Assembly: GCF_014647515.1 (NCBI RefSeq) | Contig: NZ_BMPI01000024.1 | Location: 62,246-126,245, forward strand | Direction: 5' to 3' | Length of the DNA stretch: 64,000 nucleotides | From: Dactylosporangium sucinum | GTDB lineage: Bacteria; Actinomycetota; Actinomycetes; Mycobacteriales; Micromonosporaceae | The notes under the pieces: model-generated | The model's database searches: none | What the model saw: the letters and a program-made list of their open reading frames with translations, nothing else | Told to the model about the DNA's origin: nothing | In this document: one piece after another, positions 55,598-64,000 of the stretch | Layout: each line of letters starts with the position of its first letter | Numbering within the stretch: position 1 is the stretch's first letter | Position numbers and translations under genes: made by a program

Positions 55598-56089
55598 GTG
55601 CCCACGCGTGGCGTCATATACGTTCACTCGACTCCGCTCGCCGTGTCCTCGCACGTCGAGTGGGCGATCGCTCGCGTCCTCGGCGCACCCGTTCGCCTCG
55701 AGTGGTCGGTGCAGCCTGTCGAGCCAACGGCCCGGCGGGCCCAGTGCTCGTGGACCGGAGCCACCGGCACCGGCGCCGAACTGGCGGGTGCCCTCCGCCA
55801 GTGGCCCATGATCCGGTTCGAGGTCACCGAGGAGCCGAGCCCCGGCGTCGACGGCGAGCGGTTCATGCACGTGCCCGGCCGCGGGCTGTTCCGCGGCTCG
55901 ACGAGCGCCAACGGCGACATCGTGCTGTCCGAAGACCGACTCCGCAGCCTCGTCGCGAGCGGGCGCGGCTACGAGACGCTCGCCCACGCGCTGGAGAAGG
56001 CCCTGGGCGGGCCGTGGGACGCCGAGCTCGAGCCCTACCGCCACGCCGGCGACGGCGTGCCGCTGACCCTGCTCACCCGGGTCGGGTGA
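55598..56089 (+). CDS. DUF3145 protein
   Basis: 163 residues, GTG with GGGAGG upstream. GVIYVHSTPLAVSSHVEWAIARVLG and LRQWPMIRFEVTEEPSPGVDGERFMHVPG are typical of the DUF3145 family, which in actinobacteria usually sits near the fatty-acid synthesis genes, as here (2.4 kb away). Function unknown; conservation and location suggest a housekeeping role. No membrane segment. Confidence 0.9.
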   Translation: MPTRGVIYVHSTPLAVSSHVEWAIARVLGAPVRLEWSVQPVEPTARRAQCSWTGATGTGAELAGALRQWPMIRFEVTEEPSPGVDGERFMHVPGRGLFRGSTSANGDIVLSEDRLRSLVASGRGYETLAHALEKALGGPWDAELEPYRHAGDGVPLTLLTRVG

Positions 56090-56177
56090 GGCGTCCCGGG
56101 TGATCGCGCGCCGGTGACCGTGTGGGACGTCACCGGTACGTTGAGTCGAGTTGCTCGTGCGTGATTGAGTTGCTCAC

Positions 56178-57881
56178 GTGCCAGCCCGCCGCCGCCTTGT
56201 CCTGACCGCCGCCACGGCGCTCGCCGTGCTGCTCGGCGGGTGCTCCGACGGGGCGGCCGAGTCGCCCGGGCCGTCCGGCGGCCCGACCCGCTCCGCCGTC
56301 CAGCCCGGCGGCGACCCCGAGCGGCAGGCCGCCGAGCTCGCCGCGAAACTCACCGACGAGGAGCTCGTCGGCCAGGTCCTGATGCCCTACGCCTACGGCA
56401 ACGACGCCGACAAGGTGTCGTCCGGCTCGGCGGCGGGCAACAAGCAGTACGCGGGGGCGGCGACGCCGGCCGAGATCGTGAAGAAGTACAAGCTGGGCGG
56501 CATCATCCTGGTGTCGAGCAGCGCCGACGACCCGACGGCCGGCACCAACCGCACAACAAACGTCGAGTCGCCGGCCCAGGTCGCCAAGCTCACCGGCGGC
56601 CTGCAGGCGGCGGCGCTGAGCCTGCCGGGCGCGGTGCCGCTGCTGATCGGGACCGACCAGGAGTACGGGCAGGTCACCCGGATCAAGGAGGGCCTGGTCC
56701 AGCTGCCCAGCGCCATGGCCCTCGGCGCGGGCGGCGACCCGGCGGTGACGGAGGCGGCCTGGAAGGCGGCCGGCGCCGAGCTGGCCGCGATCGGGGTCAA
56801 CGTCGACTTCGCCCCCGACGCCGACGTCCTCGGCACGCAGCCCGGCGGCGTCATCGGCTCGCGCTCGTTCGGCAGCGACCCCCAGCTGGTCGCCGCCCAG
56901 GTCGCGGCCGCGGTGCGCGGGCTGCAGGCGGCCGGGGTCGCGGCCACCGTGAAGCACTTCCCGGGCCACGGCCACACGATCGTCGACAGCCACAGCAGCC
57001 TGCCCGTCCTCAACCAGGACGTGACGGCGCTGGAGCGCGGCGATCTCCCGCCGTTCGTCGCGGCCGCCGCGGCCGGCGTGGGCCTGGTCATGTCCGGCCA
57101 CCTCGACGTCAAGTCCGTCGATCCCGGGGTGCCGGCGTCGTTCTCCAGCAAGGTGCTCATCGACCTGCTGCGCACGAAGCTGGGGTACAGCGGGGTCGTC
57201 GTGACCGACGCGCTGAACATGGAGCCGGCCGAGCAGTGGCCGGCGGGCGAGGCGGCGGTGCGCGCGATCCTGGCCGGCAACGACCTGCTGCTCATGCCGC
57301 CGAGCCTCACCGCGGCGCACAAGGGCCTGACGGAGGCGCTGCGCTCCGGTCGGCTGCCGAAGACGCGGCTGGTCGAGGCGGCGACGCGCATCCTGGCGCT
57401 GAAGTTCCGGCTGGCGGCGGTGCCGCGGCCCGGGCTCGACGTCGTCGACGGCCCGGCCGGCAAGGCGGCGGCCCGGACCGCCGCGGCGGCCGGCGTGACC
57501 CTCTTCCGCGGCCCGTGCGACGGCGCCCTCGTCACCGGCCCGATCCGGGTCACCAGCGCGGGCAGCGAGACCGCCCGCGGCTGGCTGGAGGAGGCACTCA
57601 AGGCGGCCGGCGCGGAGGTGGTCGCCACGGGCGGCTCCGAGGTCCGGCTCATCGGCTACGGCAAGGGCAGCTCCGACCTGTCCCCGTCGGCGGCGGTGAC
57701 GGTCGCGCTCGACACCCCCTACGTGCTGCGCTCCGCGAAGGGCCACCTCGTCGCCACCTACTCGGGCTCGCGGGCGTCGATGCAGGCATTGGCGGACGTG
57801 CTCACGGGCAAGGCGCGCGCAAAGGGCAGTTCCCCGGTCCCCGTCCAGGGCCTGCCGACCCGGGCCGGTTGCCCGGGTTAG
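56178..57881 (+). CDS. GH3 beta-N-acetylhexosaminidase lipoprotein (NagZ-type)
   Basis: 567 residues, GTG start. Lipoprotein signal with lipobox LLGGC (Cys near 22). GH3 domain: LIGTDQEYGQV, GVNVDFAPDADV, the NagZ signature KHFPGHGHTIVDSHSSLP (about 259-276, with catalytic Asp/His) and VVVTDALNM. A second C-terminal domain of about 150 residues follows (RTAAAAGVTLFRGPCDG onward). It removes N-acetylglucosamine from wall fragments or chitin-like substrates outside the membrane. Confidence 0.92.
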   Translation: MPARRRLVLTAATALAVLLGGCSDGAAESPGPSGGPTRSAVQPGGDPERQAAELAAKLTDEELVGQVLMPYAYGNDADKVSSGSAAGNKQYAGAATPAEIVKKYKLGGIILVSSSADDPTAGTNRTTNVESPAQVAKLTGGLQAAALSLPGAVPLLIGTDQEYGQVTRIKEGLVQLPSAMALGAGGDPAVTEAAWKAAGAELAAIGVNVDFAPDADVLGTQPGGVIGSRSFGSDPQLVAAQVAAAVRGLQAAGVAATVKHFPGHGHTIVDSHSSLPVLNQDVTALERGDLPPFVAAAAAGVGLVMSGHLDVKSVDPGVPASFSSKVLIDLLRTKLGYSGVVVTDALNMEPAEQWPAGEAAVRAILAGNDLLLMPPSLTAAHKGLTEALRSGRLPKTRLVEAATRILALKFRLAAVPRPGLDVVDGPAGKAAARTAAAAGVTLFRGPCDGALVTGPIRVTSAGSETARGWLEEALKAAGAEVVATGGSEVRLIGYGKGSSDLSPSAAVTVALDTPYVLRSAKGHLVATYSGSRASMQALADVLTGKARAKGSSPVPVQGLPTRAGCPG

Positions 57882-57911
57882 CCCGAGTTAGCCCGGGTTT
57901 CTGACAGTTTT

Positions 57912-57931
57912 CCGGTCGGATGCCGGACCGG
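57912..57931 (+). terminator. Small hairpin after the GH3 gene
   Basis: CCGGTC-GGATGCCG-GACCGG, a 6-bp stem 31 bases past the stop, after three short GTTAGCCCG-type repeats at 57877-57896. Tentative. Confidence 0.4.
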
Positions 57932-57956
57932 CGGCCCGCCAGATGATCTCCATCAT

Positions 57957-58376
57957 GTGGCGATGTTGACTGTTTTCTCGATTTTTGCGGTGGTCGTCGG
58001 CATAGGCGCGACATTCAATGCGGTCAAGTCCCTGCGGCAGCGCCGGGTGTTCAACTCGCGGGCGGTCCGCGTCTCGGGCGTCGTGGTTGACCTGAAGTGG
58101 CAGCACACGAGCGGCGCCGGCCGGGTCGCCATGCCCATTTTCAACTACTACACCCGCGAGGGGCACCCGATGCAGGCGACGGAGACGGTCGGCACCAACC
58201 CGCCCCGGTTCCGGCCCGGCCACCCGGTGGTGGTGCTCTACGACCCGCACGAGCCGTACCGCGCGCACCTCGAAGGGATGTCCTGGGTAGCGACGGGGGT
58301 ACAGGTCATGAGCATGGTCCTGGGCCCGCTCTTCGCCGTGGCCGGCCTGGTGGCCCTGGCCGTCATCCTGCTCTAA
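57957..58376 (+). CDS. DUF3592-type membrane protein
   Basis: 139 residues, GTG (or ATG 57963). One membrane span at each end (MLTVFSIFAVVVGIGATF and VLGPLFAVAGLVALAVILL) with an extracytoplasmic middle: RVSGVVVDLKWQH and PVVVLYDPHEPYRAHLEG, typical of DUF3592. No clear ribosome site. Function unknown. Confidence 0.8.
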   Translation: MAMLTVFSIFAVVVGIGATFNAVKSLRQRRVFNSRAVRVSGVVVDLKWQHTSGAGRVAMPIFNYYTREGHPMQATETVGTNPPRFRPGHPVVVLYDPHEPYRAHLEGMSWVATGVQVMSMVLGPLFAVAGLVALAVILL

Positions 58377-58422
58377 CCCCGCCCGCCCCGCCCGCCCCCG
58401 CCCGCCCCCCGCCGGCCCCCGT

Positions 58423-58506
58423 CCGCGCCGATCTTGCAGTTGTGGTTGCTGATAAACCGGGACATTGCGGGAGTGTCGGGGCACCACAACTGCAAGATCG
58501 GCGCGG
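58423..58506. repeat. Dispersed long hairpin repeat, copy 4
   Basis: Perfect 24-bp arms (58423-58446 and 58483-58506; core ATCTTGCAGTTGTGGT) around a 36-base loop containing AAACCGGGACATTGCGG, close to the loop of copy 3. Located between the convergent DUF3592 and accD genes, ending 12 bases before the accD stop. Confidence 0.92.
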
Positions 58507-58518
58507 CAGGGGGCGGGC

Positions 58519-59841
58519 TCAGAGGGGGATGTTGCTGTGGGCGCCGCGGGCCGGCGGCGCGGCCGCCAGCGCGGCCGCCAGGCGGCGGCGGGTCTGCGGC
58601 GGCTCCACCAGCTCGTCGACCACGCCGATCTCCAGCGCGCGGTGCACGCCGCCCGCCGCCTCGGTCTGCTCCTTCACCAGCCGGGCGTGCAGTTGGTCGC
58701 GCTCGTGGGCGGGAGCCTCGGCCAGCCGGCGGCGGTGCAGGACGTGCACCGCCGCGCTCGCGCCCATCACCGCCACCTCGGCGCCCGGCCAGGCGAACAC
58801 CGCCGTGGCGCCGAGGGAGCGGGAGTTCATCGCCAGGTACGCGCCGCCGTAGGCGCGGCGGGTCACGAGCGTCACCCGGGGTACCACCGCCTCGGCGAAG
58901 GCGTGCACGAGCTTGGCGCAGCGGGGCACCACGCCGTCCCAGTCCGGGCCGAGGCCCGGCAGGTGGCCGGGGACGTCGGCCAGCACCACCAGCGGCACGC
59001 CCAGCGCGTCGCAGGTGCGCACGAAGCGGGCCGCCTTCTCCGCGGCGGGCGCGTCCAGGGCGCCGCCCAGGTGGAGCGGGTTGTTGGCCACCACGCCGAT
59101 CGTGCGGCCGCCCAGCCGGCCCAGGCTCGTCACGATGTTCGCCGCCCAGCCGGCGTGCAGCTCCAGGCCGGGGGCGTCGAGGACGGCGTCGACGAGCGGG
59201 CGCACGTCGTACGGGCGGCCGGGCCCGGCGGGCAGCAGCCCGGCGAGGTCGTCGGTGCCGGTCACGTCGTCGAGGCAGATGCGGCCCGGCCGGCCCAGCA
59301 GGGCGGTCACCCGGCGGGCGGCCGCCAGCGCGGACGCCTCGTCGGGAGCGGTCAGGTGGGCCAGCCCGGGACGGCCCGGGGCGGTGCCGGGCACGTCCGG
59401 GCCGGTGGCGAAGATGCGGCCGGACCCGCCCACGACCACGACGTCGGTCAGCGCCGGGGCGTAGGCCGCGCCGGCGGCGGCCGGGCCGAGCACCACCGAG
59501 AGCTGGGGCACCCGGCCCGAGGCGCGGACGGTCGCGGCGAAGACCTGGCCGACGGCGTCCAGGGCCGGCAGGCCCTCGGTCAGGCGGGTGCCCGCCGAGT
59601 GCCACAGGCCCAGGACCGGCCGGCGCTCGCGGACCGCCGCGTCGATCGCGTCGACGATGTGGCGGCAGCCCTCGTCGCCGAGGGCGCCGGCCAGGCGTGC
59701 GGGGTCGGTCGCGTACGCGATGACGGGCACGCCGTCGATCGAGCCGCGGCCGCCGAGCACGCCCGAGTCGTCCTGCGGGTGGAGCAGCTGGAGGCTGCCC
59801 CGGTCCAGCAGAGCGTCCAGGCGGCCTTCGACGGCGACCAC
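58519..59841 (-). CDS. accD: Acyl-CoA carboxylase carboxyltransferase (beta) subunit
   Basis: 440 residues; GTG start with a GGAGG ribosome site. Carboxyltransferase fold: GVLGGRGSIDGVPVIAY, LGLWHSAGTRLTEGL, VLGPAAAGAAYAPALTDVVVV (oxyanion Gly-Ala-Ala-Gly), LVTRRAYGGAYLAMNSRSLGATAVFAWPGAEVAVMG. It is somewhat short for the family (460-530 in many actinobacteria). It makes malonyl-CoA from acetyl-CoA with a biotinylated alpha subunit encoded elsewhere. It is last in the fab cluster, the place of accD6 in mycobacteria. Confidence 0.92.
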   Translation of the reverse strand: MVAVEGRLDALLDRGSLQLLHPQDDSGVLGGRGSIDGVPVIAYATDPARLAGALGDEGCRHIVDAIDAAVRERRPVLGLWHSAGTRLTEGLPALDAVGQVFAATVRASGRVPQLSVVLGPAAAGAAYAPALTDVVVVGGSGRIFATGPDVPGTAPGRPGLAHLTAPDEASALAAARRVTALLGRPGRICLDDVTGTDDLAGLLPAGPGRPYDVRPLVDAVLDAPGLELHAGWAANIVTSLGRLGGRTIGVVANNPLHLGGALDAPAAEKAARFVRTCDALGVPLVVLADVPGHLPGLGPDWDGVVPRCAKLVHAFAEAVVPRVTLVTRRAYGGAYLAMNSRSLGATAVFAWPGAEVAVMGASAAVHVLHRRRLAEAPAHERDQLHARLVKEQTEAAGGVHRALEIGVVDELVEPPQTRRRLAAALAAAPPARGAHSNIPL

Positions 59842-59858
59842 GTGGACCTACCTCCTAG

Positions 59859-59902
59859 GGCGCGAGGCGACGCCAGACGAAGTCTGGACTCCGCCTCGCG
59901 CC
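59859..59902 (-). promoter_or_regulatory. Intercistronic hairpin between fabF and accD
   Basis: Outer perfect 11-bp stem GGCGCGAGGCG / CGCCTCGCGCC (59859-59869 and 59892-59902) and an inner perfect 6-bp stem CCAGAC-GAA-GTCTGG (59873-59887), with small internal loops. It lies between the fabF stop and the accD ribosome site (complement of 59850-59857). It could stop, pause or stabilise the transcript. Confidence 0.75.
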
Positions 59903-59924
59903 GACCCCGGTCATGCAACAGGCC

Positions 59925-61142
<1,218 letters not shown>

Positions 61143-61224
61143 TGCTCAACAACTCCTCTTGCGGTCCGGTCCTGGACAAAGCGCGGGGTGGCCGATCCTT
61201 GCCCAAGACCGGGACAACCAAGAC

Positions 61225-61470
61225 TCAGGCCTGCGACTTCACGATGTACGACACGGCGTCGCCGACGGTCTTCAGGTTCGGCACCTCGTCATCCGGGATC
61301 TTCACGCCGAACTTCTCCTCGGCCGCCACGACCACCTCGACCATCGACAGCGAGTCGACGTCCAGGTCGTCGGTGAACGACTTGTCCTCGGCGACGTCGT
61401 CGGGGTTGACTCCGGCGACTTCCTCGAGGATCTCGGCGAGACCTCCGGCGATCTCTTCACGGGTGGACAT
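61225..61470 (-). CDS. acpP: Acyl carrier protein
   Basis: 81 residues; ATG 61470 with AAGGAAGG upstream. Acidic four-helix ACP; the 4'-phosphopantetheine site is Ser40 in DLDVDSLSMVEVV. Spaced 53 bases after fabH and 82 before fabF. An extended in-frame start (MFHQRVNPRKESS) is rejected because it reads through the ribosome site. Confidence 0.97.
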   Translation of the reverse strand: MSTREEIAGGLAEILEEVAGVNPDDVAEDKSFTDDLDVDSLSMVEVVVAAEEKFGVKIPDDEVPNLKTVGDAVSYIVKSQA

Positions 61471-61523
61471 AGAGCTTTCCTTCCTTGGGTTGACGCGCTG
61501 GTGGAACAAAGATGAACGAAGCG

Positions 61524-62480
61524 CTACGGGCAGCGGATGACTTGCCCCGCGTAGGTGAGGCCGCCGCCGAAGCCGAACAGCAGGACCGGGGCTCCCGAGG
61601 GCACCTCGTGCCGCTCGAGGGCCTTCGACAGCGCCAGCGGGATGCTCGCCGCCGACGTGTTGCCCGACTCGACCAGATCCTTGAGGATGATCGCATTGGG
61701 CAGGTCGAGGCGCTTCACGATGCCGTCGATGATCCGGGTGTTGGCCTGGTGGGCGACGAACGCGGCGATGTCCTTGCCCTGCACCCCGGCCCGGTCGAGG
61801 GCGGCTTGGGCGTAGGGCGCGAGGGCGGTGGTGGCCCAGCGGAAGACCGCCTGGCCCTCCTGCTTGATGTACGGACGCCAGCCCTCGATCTTCAGCACGT
61901 CGCCCTTCTCGGGCGCGGAGCCCCAGACGACCGGGCCGATGCCGGGCTGCTCGCCCTCGGCGACCGCGGTGACCACCGCGGCGCCGGCGCCGTCACCGAA
62001 GAGCACGGCGGTGGTGCGGTCGGTCCAGTCGGTCACGTCCGACAGCTTCTCCGCGCCGATCACCAGCGCGTTGCGCGCCGCGCCGGCCCGGATCGCGTGG
62101 TCGGCGCCGGCCAGGCCGTAGCAGAAGCCGGAGCAGGCGGTGTTCAGGTCGTACGCGGCGGGCGCGTTGATGCCCAGCTTCGCCGCGACCCGGGTCGCGA
62201 CGTTGGGGCAGCGGTCGATCGAGCTGCAGGTGGCCACGATCACCGTGTCGATGTCGGCGGCCGTGAGTCCCGAGGCGGCGAGCGCCTTGCCGCCGGCCGC
62301 GATCGCCATGTCGGCGACGGTCTCGGTGCCGGCGACCCGGCGCTGGGCGATGCCCACCCGGTCGCGGATCCACTCGTCGTTGGTGTCGATCACCTTGGAC
62401 AGGTCGTCGTTGGTGACCACCTGCGACGGCTGGTAGTGCCCGAAGGCGAGGATCTTCGAGCCGGCAGCGGGTGGAATCAC
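61524..62480 (-). CDS. fabH: Beta-ketoacyl-ACP synthase III
   Basis: 318 residues. GTG 62480 chosen: GGAGG lies 6 bases upstream and the GTGA overlaps the fabD stop. Active-site Cys116 in DLNTACSGFCYGL, His in FVAHQANTRI and Asn in ESGNTSAASIP. It starts fatty-acid synthesis by condensing an acyl-CoA primer (in actinomycetes often branched) with malonyl-ACP. Second gene of the fab operon. Confidence 0.96.
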   Translation of the reverse strand: MIPPAAGSKILAFGHYQPSQVVTNDDLSKVIDTNDEWIRDRVGIAQRRVAGTETVADMAIAAGGKALAASGLTAADIDTVIVATCSSIDRCPNVATRVAAKLGINAPAAYDLNTACSGFCYGLAGADHAIRAGAARNALVIGAEKLSDVTDWTDRTTAVLFGDGAGAAVVTAVAEGEQPGIGPVVWGSAPEKGDVLKIEGWRPYIKQEGQAVFRWATTALAPYAQAALDRAGVQGKDIAAFVAHQANTRIIDGIVKRLDLPNAIILKDLVESGNTSAASIPLALSKALERHEVPSGAPVLLFGFGGGLTYAGQVIRCP

Positions 62481-63637
62481 AGTTGGCCTCCAATGCGGGC
62501 GAGCGGCTGGCCGGGTGCGACCGGGTCGTCGAGCTTCGCGAGCCACTCGGTGAGCACGCCGGCGCCGTGCGCCGCGACGTCGACCGGACCCTGGCGGGTC
62601 TGGATCGCACCGATCGACTCACCGGCGCGCACGTCGGTGCCCGCGGTCAGGCCCTCGGCCGGGGTGAAGATGCCGGCCGCGCCGGCCACCACCACCCGGA
62701 ACTCCGGGTGCGACCGGGGCGCGGACGCGCCGCCGTGCCGGGCGATCGCGGCCCGGGCGGCCGGCAGGTCGTCGGGGGTGTTGACCTGGACGATCTCGAT
62801 GCCCTTGATCGTCCGCTTGACCAGGCCGGCCAGTGTGCCGGCCGGGGCGAGCTCGATCACCGCGGTCACGCCGAGCGCCGCCAGGGTGTCCATGCACAGG
62901 TCCCAGCGCACCGGCGCGGTCACCTGGCGGACCAGGCGCAGCAGCATGGTGGGGCCGTGCTCGACGGCGGTGCCGTCACGGTTGGACAGCAGGACCTTGG
63001 TGGCCGGCGCCGGGGTGATCCCCGCGGCGACCTTGGCCAGGGCCTCCTCGGCGGGCGCCATGTACGGCGTGTGGAACGCCCCGGCGACCTTCAGCGGGAT
63101 GACCCGGGCGCGGGCCGGCGGCGCGGCGGCGAACTTCTCCAGGCCGGCGGCGGCCCCGGCGGCGACCACCTGGCCGGCGCCGTTGCGGTTCGCGGGGTGC
63201 AGCCCGGCGGCCTCGATCGTGGCGAGCACCTCGTCGGGGTCGCCGCCCAGGACCGCGGCCATGCCGGTCGGCTCCAGCGCGCACGCGGCCGCCATCTCCC
63301 GGCCGCGGACGCCGGCCAGGGTGACCGCGGCCTCCGGCGAGAGCACCCCGGCGAGGGTCGAGGCGGCCAGCTCGCCGACGCTGTGGCCGGCGACGACGGC
63401 GGCGTCGTGCATCGGCAGGTGCTCGGCGGCCAGCAGCGCCGCCGCCACCAGCAGCGGCTGGGTCTTGGCCGTGTCCTTGATCTCATCCTCGTCGGCCGCG
63501 GTGCCCAGGTGCACCAGGTCGACCCCGGACAGGGCCGACCACCAGCGCAGACGCGCCTCGGCGCCGGGCAGCGCGAGCCACGGGCTCAGGAAGCCCGGCT
63601 TCTGTGAACCTTGGCCGGGAGCGAGTACGGCGAGCAC
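62477..63637 (-). CDS. fabD: Malonyl-CoA:ACP transacylase fused to a biotinyl/lipoyl-like domain
   Basis: 386 residues, about 70-80 longer than usual FabD. Residues 1-300 are FabD: APGQGSQKPG, nucleophile Ser86 in GHSVGE, Arg111-region GVRGREM, His189 in GAFHTPYM and EIVQVNTPDD. Residues about 313-384 read as a biotinyl/lipoyl hammerhead: GTDVRAGESIGAI, then VLTEWLAKLDDPVAPGQPLARIG. The modified-lysine turn (EAMKM in biotin carriers) is IQTRQGPV here, with no lysine. GTG 63637 start. It loads malonyl onto ACP; the extra domain may dock a partner such as acyl-CoA carboxylase (inference). Confidence 0.93.
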   Translation of the reverse strand: MLAVLAPGQGSQKPGFLSPWLALPGAEARLRWWSALSGVDLVHLGTAADEDEIKDTAKTQPLLVAAALLAAEHLPMHDAAVVAGHSVGELAASTLAGVLSPEAAVTLAGVRGREMAAACALEPTGMAAVLGGDPDEVLATIEAAGLHPANRNGAGQVVAAGAAAGLEKFAAAPPARARVIPLKVAGAFHTPYMAPAEEALAKVAAGITPAPATKVLLSNRDGTAVEHGPTMLLRLVRQVTAPVRWDLCMDTLAALGVTAVIELAPAGTLAGLVKRTIKGIEIVQVNTPDDLPAARAAIARHGGASAPRSHPEFRVVVAGAAGIFTPAEGLTAGTDVRAGESIGAIQTRQGPVDVAAHGAGVLTEWLAKLDDPVAPGQPLARIGGQL

Positions 63638-63704
63638 GTCTACGACTGTTCCGGATACCCGACAGCCACGCGGGTAGCGCGACGCACCAAAGTGGACCAC
63701 CTCG

Positions 63705-63723
63705 TTTGTAGAGAACCTACAAA
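63705..63723. promoter_or_regulatory. 19-base palindrome in the fabD promoter, candidate FasR operator
   Basis: TTTGTAG-AGAAC-CTACAAA, perfect 7-base arms, AT-rich in a GC-rich genome, 68 bases before the fabD start and 61 past the end of the fasR gene. A possible -10 (TATCTT on the minus strand, 63724-63729) abuts it. In Streptomyces FasR controls this operon (known); binding here is inference. Confidence 0.65.
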
Positions 63724-63783
63724 AGATAGCGTGGCGTTGCGCCAACAGATCAGTTTGTTCACCGACCGTGCGCCAGCCAGGAC

Positions 63784-64000
63784 TCAAGGCGCCACAGGCG
63801 AACCCGACGGCGCGAACGGGTCCAGTCTGCCGATCGTCAGCGCGATCCGCAGAGCGAACGCGTCACGTGGTACCAAGGGAGTGAATCCGGTCACCTCGCC
63901 GATCCTCCGCAGGCGATACCGCACCGTGTTCGGATGCACGAAGAGGCCCCGCGCCGCGCTCTCCAGCACCCCGCCCCCGGCGAAGAACGCGTCGAGCGTC
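63784..64000 (-). CDS. fasR: PucR-type regulator, C-terminal part (FasR-like), cut by the window end
   Basis: Only the C-terminal 71 residues are in the window; the gene continues past 64000. The visible part holds the PucR C-terminal helix-turn-helix (DAFFAGGGVLESAARGLFVH then PNTVRYRLRRIGEVTGF) and a short tail ending DPFAPSGSPVAP. A PucR-type activator, FasR, directly precedes fabD in Streptomyces and related genera, so FasR is the best assignment. Confidence 0.85.
   Translation of the reverse strand, partial: TLDAFFAGGGVLESAARGLFVHPNTVRYRLRRIGEVTGFTPLVPRDAFALRIALTIGRLDPFAPSGSPVAP

Overview
The window is high-GC actinobacterial chromosome. Gene content and style point to a filamentous actinomycete, most likely Micromonosporaceae; the family assignment is inference, because no rRNA gene is present. 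The markers are an AfsR-type BTAD regulator, SigB/F-type sigma factor, DUF3145 beside a fabD-fabH-acpP-fabF cluster, streptogrisin-like protease, ANTAR/SpoIIE phosphatase, many GTG/TTG starts and many 1-4 base ATGA/GTGA overlaps. I see no tRNA, rRNA, CRISPR array, transposase, integrase or phage gene. It reads as ordinary chromosome, densely packed.

Layout. 0-4 kb: type IV pilus/T2SS-type motor genes pilB-pilT-pilC (minus strand). 4-8 kb: an M48-like protein with a broken zinc motif, an NAD-dependent epimerase, an LCP cell-wall ligase and a 42-residue membrane peptide. 8-11 kb: an ABC exporter plus 2OG-Fe(II) oxygenase operon, divergent from a small HTH protein and a stand-alone Clp-N protein, with two identical-arm operators in the shared promoter region. 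11-22 kb: AlkZ-like protein, FAD monooxygenase/TetR pair, DinB protein, secreted S1 protease, AfsR-like regulator, DrrAB-type exporter. 21.8-23.1 kb: sulfur operon (leader peptide, cysteine dioxygenase, rhodanese, Smr protein). 23-35 kb: lipoprotein, M28 membrane peptidase, ANTAR-GAF-PAS-SpoIIE phosphatase, glycosyltransferase, sigma factor, phosphoesterase, BON, nucleotidyltransferase, hemerythrin. 35.7-39.1 kb: arginine/NO locus (DDAH-like amidinohydrolase, ornithine aminotransferase, convergent nitric oxide synthase).

39.5-49.5 kb is a galactose locus. It holds a YtfQRT/YjfF-type sugar ABC transporter, a secreted GH27 alpha-galactosidase with two C-terminal NPCBM-like modules, galK, galT and a DeoR repressor. 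A nearly identical 14-base motif lies upstream of both the transporter/GH27 promoter region and deoR. 50-58 kb: HelD-type helicase, DedA, enoyl-reductase-like protein, alpha/beta hydrolase, GH3 NagZ-type lipoprotein. 58.5-64 kb: fatty-acid synthesis, fasR(partial)-fabD-fabH-acpP-fabF-accD, with a 19-base palindrome before fabD and a large hairpin between fabF and accD.

The features I would look at first are: (1) a dispersed family of four long near-perfect hairpins (22-25 bp arms with core ATCTTGCAGTTGTGGT or close variant), three of them between convergent genes; (2) FabD fused to a lysine-less biotinyl/lipoyl-like domain; (3) a 10-nt anti-Shine-Dalgarno in the leader of the nitric oxide synthase gene next to a DDAH-like gene; (4) paired operators overlaying a leaderless promoter for an HTH/Clp-N module; (5) a Cys-containing leader peptide before cysteine dioxygenase.
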